64,000 nt of DNA from Elephas maximus indicus (taxonomy: Eukaryota > Chordata > Mammalia > Proboscidea > Elephantidae). Position 1 is the first letter of the stretch. Every line of letters starts with the position of its first letter. Below are positions 58,607 through 64,000 of this stretch, in pieces. The translations under genes were made by a program, and so were the position numbers. Below the pieces are notes generated by a model. The model saw only the letters and a program-made list of their open reading frames with translations, did no database searches and had not been told where the DNA came from. The stretch lies in the NCBI RefSeq assembly GCF_024166365.1, contig NC_064820.1:84582001-84646000 (forward strand), read 5' to 3'.

Positions 58607-59885
58607 CTGGACTTCAGCAAAATTTTACTTGTGTGTGGTATCAATGATATTGTTCGATAATTTCTACATTCTGGTGGATCACCTTTCTTTGGAATGGGCA
58701 CAAATATGGGTCTCTTCCAGTCGGTTGGCCAGGTAGCTGTCTTCCATATTTCTTGGCATAGATGAGTGAGCACTTCCAGTATTGCATCTGTTTGTTGAAA
58801 TATGTCAATTGGTATCCTGTCAATTCTTAAAGCCTTGTTTTTCACCAGTGCTTTCAGTGCAGCTTGGACTTCTTCCTTCAGTTCCATCACTTCTTGATCA
58901 TATGTTACCTCCTGAAATGGTCGAACATGGACCAATTCTTTTTGGTACAGTGACTCTGTGTATTCCTTCTTTTGATGCTTCCTACTTCGTTCAATATTTT
59001 GCCCACAGAATCCCTCAGTATTGCAACTCAAGGCTTGAATTTTTTCTTCAGTTCTTTCAGCTTGAGAAATGCTGACCGTGTTCTTCCCTTTTGGTTTTCT
59101 AACTCCAGGTCTTTGCACATGTCATTATAAGACTTTGTCTTCTCGAGTTGCCCTTTGAAATCTTCTGTTCAGCTCTTTTACTTCATTATTTCTTCCATTC
59201 ACTTTAGCTACTTTATGTTTAAGAGCAAGTTTCAGAGTCTCTTCTGACCTCCATTTTTTTCTGTTTCTTTCCTGTCTTTTTAATGGCCTTTTGCTTTCTT
59301 TATGTATGATGTCCTTGATGTCATCCCATAACTATTCTGGTCTTCAGTCATTAGTGTTCGATGTGTCATATCTATTCTTGAGATGGTCTCTAAATTCAAG
59401 GGGATATACTCAAGGTTGTACTTGAGCTGTCATGGACTTCTTTTAGTTTTCTTCAGCTTTAGCTTGAACTTGCGTATGAGCAGCTGGTAGTCTGTTCTGC
59501 AGTCAGCCCCTGGCTTTGTTCTGACTGATGATATGCAACTTCTCCCTCATCCTTCCACAGATGTAGTCGATTTGATTCCTGTTTATTCCATGTGGTGAGG
59601 TCCACGCATATAGTTGCTGTTTATGTTGTTGAAAAAAGGTATTTGCAATGAGTAAGTTGTTGATCTTGTAAAACTCTATCATATAATCTCAAGTGTCATT
59701 TCTGTCACCAGAGCCATATTTTCTAACTACCAATCCTTCATTTTTGTCTCCAAATTTTGCATTCCAATCACTAGTAATTAATCAATGCATCTTGATTGCA
59801 TATTTGATCAATTTCATACTGCAGAAGTAGGAAATCTTCAATTTCTTCATCTTTGGCATTAGTAGTTGGTGCATAAATTAATGGT
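58607..59885 (-). mobile_element. RTE LINE, 5' half of the split copy
   Basis: Continues the RTE from 'cttcagcaaaattttacttg'. The minus frame 59118-58594 carries KEEVQAALKALVKNKA, then PIPKKGDPPECRNYRTISL, typical RT fingers. Upstream parts match the endonuclease-to-RT linker in decayed form. Ends near 'agttggtgcataaatta'. Confidence 0.85.
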
Positions 59886-60460
59886 TGTCATATAAGTTAT
59901 TATTCAAATTATTTAAATATTTTAATAGTCATAGTACTATATAGTAATACTGTGCAGCTCTCAAGGATGGGTAAGTGTAAGGGCCTTCTACCTCCACAGT
60001 AGATAATCCCATACTCTACCATGATGTGGACTCCTTCACTGCCACTTGTTCTTTCCACTAACCCTGCCCTTACTACCATTGCTTTTCGATTGTTCTGCGT
60101 AGCAAATAGATTAAGAAGCTAACAAATTTAAAGTTACACCCAATTCTAAATCAATAGACTGAAGCCTAAGAATATGTACCTTGTGACCTGCCAAATATGT
60201 CAGATAAATGGGCCGATGTTAAACCCGGTTTAGTAAGCCCTGTGGAGGCTGGACTCTGCTGGTCTTTCCTTCTGCACACTAGCTGATGTTTTTATACTGT
60301 ATCTGAGCTATCTACAGCTCTTTGCAGGTGGACCTAATACATGCATACAAACTAGTGTAACTGGTGAATAATACCTAACTTCATTCATTATATTTAACAA
60401 CTCTGAATAGAATTTGCTGTGAATAGAGTTCTTACACACACACACACGCATACACACACA
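59886..60460. other. Intergenic, nothing recognised
   Basis: No element identified except a short AC run at 60,434-60,460. Confidence 0.5.
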
Positions 60461-60461
60461 G

Positions 60462-60598
60462 CGCATTGGTTAAAAGCTTGGCTGCACGGCTGTTCGAATC
60501 TGCTAGCCACTCCTTGGAAGCCCTATGGGACAGTTCTGCTCTGTCCTGTAGGGTTGCTATGAATCAGAATTGACTCAATGGCAATGGCAATGGATTTA
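60462..60598 (+). mobile_element. AfroSINE, deleted copy
   Basis: Sense copy 'gcgcattggttaaaagcttg' with part of the tRNA-like region missing, ending 'tcaatggcaatggcaatgg'. Confidence 0.85.
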
Positions 60599-60611
60599 TA
60601 TTTATATTTAT

Positions 60612-60980
60612 ATCATGGATTGAATTGTGTCCTCCAAAAATATGTATTGTAAATCTTAACCTCTATGCCTGTAGTTATAGTACCATTTGGGAATGGGTTG
60701 TCCTTGTTATGTTAATGAGGCAGAATTAGTGTAGGATTTATCCTCAATCTTTTGATATATAAAAGAGATTAAATAAGCAAGCCAGAGAAGCAGAGATGGG
60801 GTAAGATAGGAAACAGGAAGCAGAAGCTGAAGACACAAGGAACTTCCTCCAGACCCAACAGTGACAGAAAGCTTTCCCCTAGAGCTGGCACTCTGAATTT
60901 GGACTCTAGCCTCCAATCTGTGAGAAAATTTGTTTGTTAAAGCCATCCACTTGTGGCAGAAATGCTAGATAACTAAGACC
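60612..60980 (+). mobile_element. Decayed LTR, same family as 2503-3070
   Basis: 'atcatggattgaattgtgtc', 'gttatgttaatgaggcag', 'gctttcccctagagctgg' and 'gctagataactaagac' parallel the first copy. Internal deletions; no clear target duplication. Confidence 0.75.
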
Positions 60981-61010
60981 GTGTGTGTGTGCACACGTGC
61001 ACACGTGTTG
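60981..61010. repeat. GT run with palindromic GTGCACAC core
   Basis: 'gtgtgtgtgtgcacacgtgc' followed by 'acacgtgttgg'; lies at the junction between the LTR and an RTE 3' end. Confidence 0.85.
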
Positions 61011-62283
61011 GTGGTAGGTGCTCGAGTTGGTTCCGACTCTTAGCAACACTGTGTACAAAGGAACAGAACACTGACTGGTCCTGTGCCATGTTTGAGCCCA
61101 TTGTTGCAGCCACTGTGTCAATCCATCTATTTCACTGATGTACTTTACTAAGCTGTCCTTCTCCAGGCACTGATCACTCCTGATAACATGTCCAAGGTAA
61201 GTGAGTCTACGTCTCATCATCTTCACGTCTAAGGAGTATTCTGGCCATATTTCTTCCAAGACAAATTTGTTTGTTCTTTTGGCAGTCCATGATATATTCA
61301 ATATTCTTTGCCAACACCATAATTCAAAGGCATCAATTCTTCTTCAGTCTTTCATATTCACTGTCCAGCTTTCATATGCATATGAGGCGACTGACAATAC
61401 CATGGCTTGGGTCAGGCCCACGTTAGTCCTCAAAGTGACATCTTTGCTTTTTAACATTTTAAAGAGGTCTTTTGCAGCAGATTTGCCAATGCAATACGTC
61501 ATATAATTTCTTGACTGCTGCTTCCATGGGCATTCATTGTGGATCTAAGTAAAATGAAATCCTTGACAACTTCAATTTTTTACTGTTTTTATCATGATGT
61601 TGCTTGGGGCCCTGGTGGTGCAGTGGTTAAAGAGATCAGCTGCTAATCAAAATGTTGGCAGTTCGAATCCACCAACTGCACCTTGGAAACCCTATGGGGC
61701 AGTTCTACTCTGTCCTATAGGTTACTATGAACCGGAGTCAACTTGATGGCAATGGGTTTCTTTTTGGTTTGCTATGATGTTTATTGGTCCAGTTGTGAGA
61801 ATTTTCATTTTATGTTAAAGTGTAATCCATATTGAAGGCTATAATCTTTGATCTTCATCAGTGAGTGCTTCAAGTCTTCTTGGCTTTTAGCAAGCAAGGT
61901 TATATAATCTGCATATTGCAGGTGGTTAATGAGTCTTCTTCTAATCCCGATGCCCGTTCTTCTTATAGTCCAGCTTCTCAGATTATTTGCCCAACATTCA
62001 GATGGAATAAGTATGATGAAAGGGTACAACCCTGACACACACCTTTTCTGACTTTTAAACCATGCAGTATCCCCTTGTTCTAGTCCAATGACTGCCTCTT
62101 GGTCTATGTATAGGTTTCTCATGAGCACAATTAAGTGTTCTGGAATTCTCATTCTTCATAATGTTATCCATAAATTTGTTGTGATCCACACAGTTGAATA
62201 CCTTTGCATATTCAGCAAAACATAGGTAAACATCTTTCTGGTATTCTCTGCTTTCAGCCAGGATCCATCTGGCATCAACAATG
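61008..62283 (-). mobile_element. RTE LINE, 5'-truncated, with nested AfroSINE
   Basis: The 3' end is near 61,010 (ggtggtaggtgctcgagttg). Minus frames contain RT pieces, including LINHLQYADYITLLAKS, where the catalytic YADD has become YADY, and DVYLCFAEYAKVFNCVDHNK, where motif A has lost an Asp. An AfroSINE splits it at 61,604-61,770. Confidence 0.88.
61604..61770 (+). mobile_element. AfroSINE inserted in RTE
   Basis: Sense copy 'ttggggccctggtggtgcag' to 'gggtttctttttggttt', flanked by ATGATGTT-type repeats (61594-61601, 61774-61781). The RTE sequence resumes after it. Confidence 0.92.
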
Positions 62284-62990
62284 ATATATATATATATAAT
62301 TTTTAACAATCAAAAATAATGTCCATTGTTCTAACCATAAAAATCACCCTCATGAAAAGGAGTATCTTTATATTTTGTAAATATATCTTTACCTATTGTA
62401 CATACTCACCAGGTCTGGTCATGTTCTCTTCAGTTCGCAAAGGAGCATTCGTTACACGTGTGCTGTGTACTTGATACTTGGCGAGTTTCTGGGCAGGTAG
62501 GGGATGGGGATGGTGGGACAAAGATGAGTAATACTCTTACAAAGTCTGCCGGGGAAAGAACACAAACAATTTGAATATAGGATGATGCAGTAACTTGGAA
62601 GAGGGGTGCTGAGCTCAACCTGAGGACTTCAAAGGAAAGAGGTGATCCTGATTGGTGAGTAACCAGGTAAATGAAGGTGGGAAGAACCTTTCAGGCATAA
62701 TGAGCTGTGTAAATAAAGGCACTGTGATGTGACTTGATATTATGTGGGGAACTCCTGATTTCCAAAGAAGAGACAAGACAGGTAGGATGCGGGCTGTGTT
62801 AAGCAGGGTATATCTTGGTGAGGAGCTTGAGCAGTGGGAAGCCATGACATGATCCAAGGAGAGGTCTGGAGCCTTTGGGTTGAATATCTGACAAAACCTA
62901 GCCAGCCACCCAATGGGGAAAATTGTTCCTCTTCTAGATTTAAGATTAGTGGAGATAAAATTTCATGGTTGAGAAAGTTAGGGGTCACTG
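62284..62990. other. Intergenic, weak old repeat traces
   Basis: A TATATA run at 62,284-62,298. 62,640-62,880 resembles the unnamed old repeat of 12,885-14,300 ('ggcataatgagctgtgtaaa', 'gtgggaagccatgacatgat'). No gene. Confidence 0.4.
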
Positions 62991-62993
62991 AGG

Positions 62994-63162
62994 GAGAAAA
63001 AAAGACCAAACCCATTGCTGTAGAGTCAATTCTGACTCATAGCAACCCTTTAGGACAGAGGAGAACTGCCCCTAGAGTTTCCAAGGAGTGCCTGGTGGAG
63101 ACCAAATGCCGACCTTTTGGTTAGAAGATGTAGCACGTAACGACTACACCACCAGGCTTTCA
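62994..63162 (-). mobile_element. AfroSINE, short subfamily
   Basis: Reverse copy 'agaccaaacccattgctgta' to 'ccaccaggctttc' with the 8-bp duplication CACTGAGG (62986-62993, 63163-63170). Confidence 0.92.
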
Positions 63163-63219
63163 CACTGAGGAAGAGAATACACAATTTGTTGACTTGCACA
63201 TGTAAAGGGAGCCCATGGT

Positions 63220-63430
63220 TCAAAGCTGGGCTTTTAAATAGTGCAGACCTAGCTTTATTTCCCATTGGGTTGCTTTACTAGCAAGGGAATCTTGAGCAAG
63301 CAACCTAAGCTCTTTGCATCTATAAAACAGACTGCAACAAAACCTATCACCCACAGTGTGAGGGGATAAAAATGAGACCCTTAGTGCAGTGTTCGATGCT
63401 AGTACGCACTCTGCTCAGTAAGAAGTAATT
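63220..63430 (+). mobile_element. MIR SINE (sense)
   Basis: 'gggaatcttgagcaagcaac', 'tgcatctataaaacagac', 'gtgtgaggggataaaaatga' and 'gctcagtaagaagtaattat' follow MIR order. It lies 300-500 bp upstream of the CMYA5 promoter. Confidence 0.6.
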
Positions 63431-63539
63431 ATTTGGCTGGGGTAAAGAATCTAACATAAAACCTACAGAGCCCACTCTGGAGGGGAGGAAGCCAGGACTG
63501 AACACCTGTCTTTGGTTTAACCCACTGGAACCCGTGCCC

Positions 63540-63986
<447 letters not shown>

Positions 63987-64000
63987 TAGCGTTTGCTTCT

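Overview
This is a piece of a mammalian nuclear genome, almost certainly from an afrotherian and most likely an elephant-lineage animal. Two things point there. It carries about 25 copies of the tRNA-derived AfroSINE family, and several copies of an RTE (BovB-like) LINE whose 3' tail is the same as the AfroSINE tail. The coding content is interrupted by introns with GT/AG borders, so nearly all long open frames are repeat-derived or chance.

Region 1 (about 1-48,300) is the + strand gene TENT2 (PAPD4/GLD2), a cytoplasmic non-canonical poly(A) polymerase. Fourteen coding exons can be joined in phase from an ATG at 6347 to a TAA at 46917, giving 485 residues. The 3'UTR runs to a poly(A) signal at 48275. 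No 5' noncoding exon or CpG-island promoter of this gene is visible, so its transcription start probably lies left of the window. The introns hold AfroSINEs, MIRs, mariner/Tigger MITEs, hAT MITEs, an LTR, old L1 pieces and RTE fragments.

Region 2 (48,300-63,400) is intergenic and dominated by nested retrotransposons. One RTE copy is split into 48,692-49,860 and 58,607-59,885 by an 8.75 kb block. That block contains an L1 3' end, an older L1M piece, and a long L1 with ORF2 and a GC-rich 5' region. The L1 5' region holds thirteen 50-bp tandem repeats. Where ORF1 would be expected there is instead a decayed cDNA fragment of the RING ubiquitin-ligase gene RFFL, in the same orientation as the L1. 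This chimera is the most unusual object in the window.

Region 3 (63,500-64,000) is a GC-rich promoter and first coding exon of CMYA5 (myospryn), a striated-muscle protein, on the + strand and continuing past the window. The order TENT2 then CMYA5 matches the mammalian order I know from human chromosome 5. The two genes have no evident functional link; one is broadly acting RNA tailing, the other muscle-specific.
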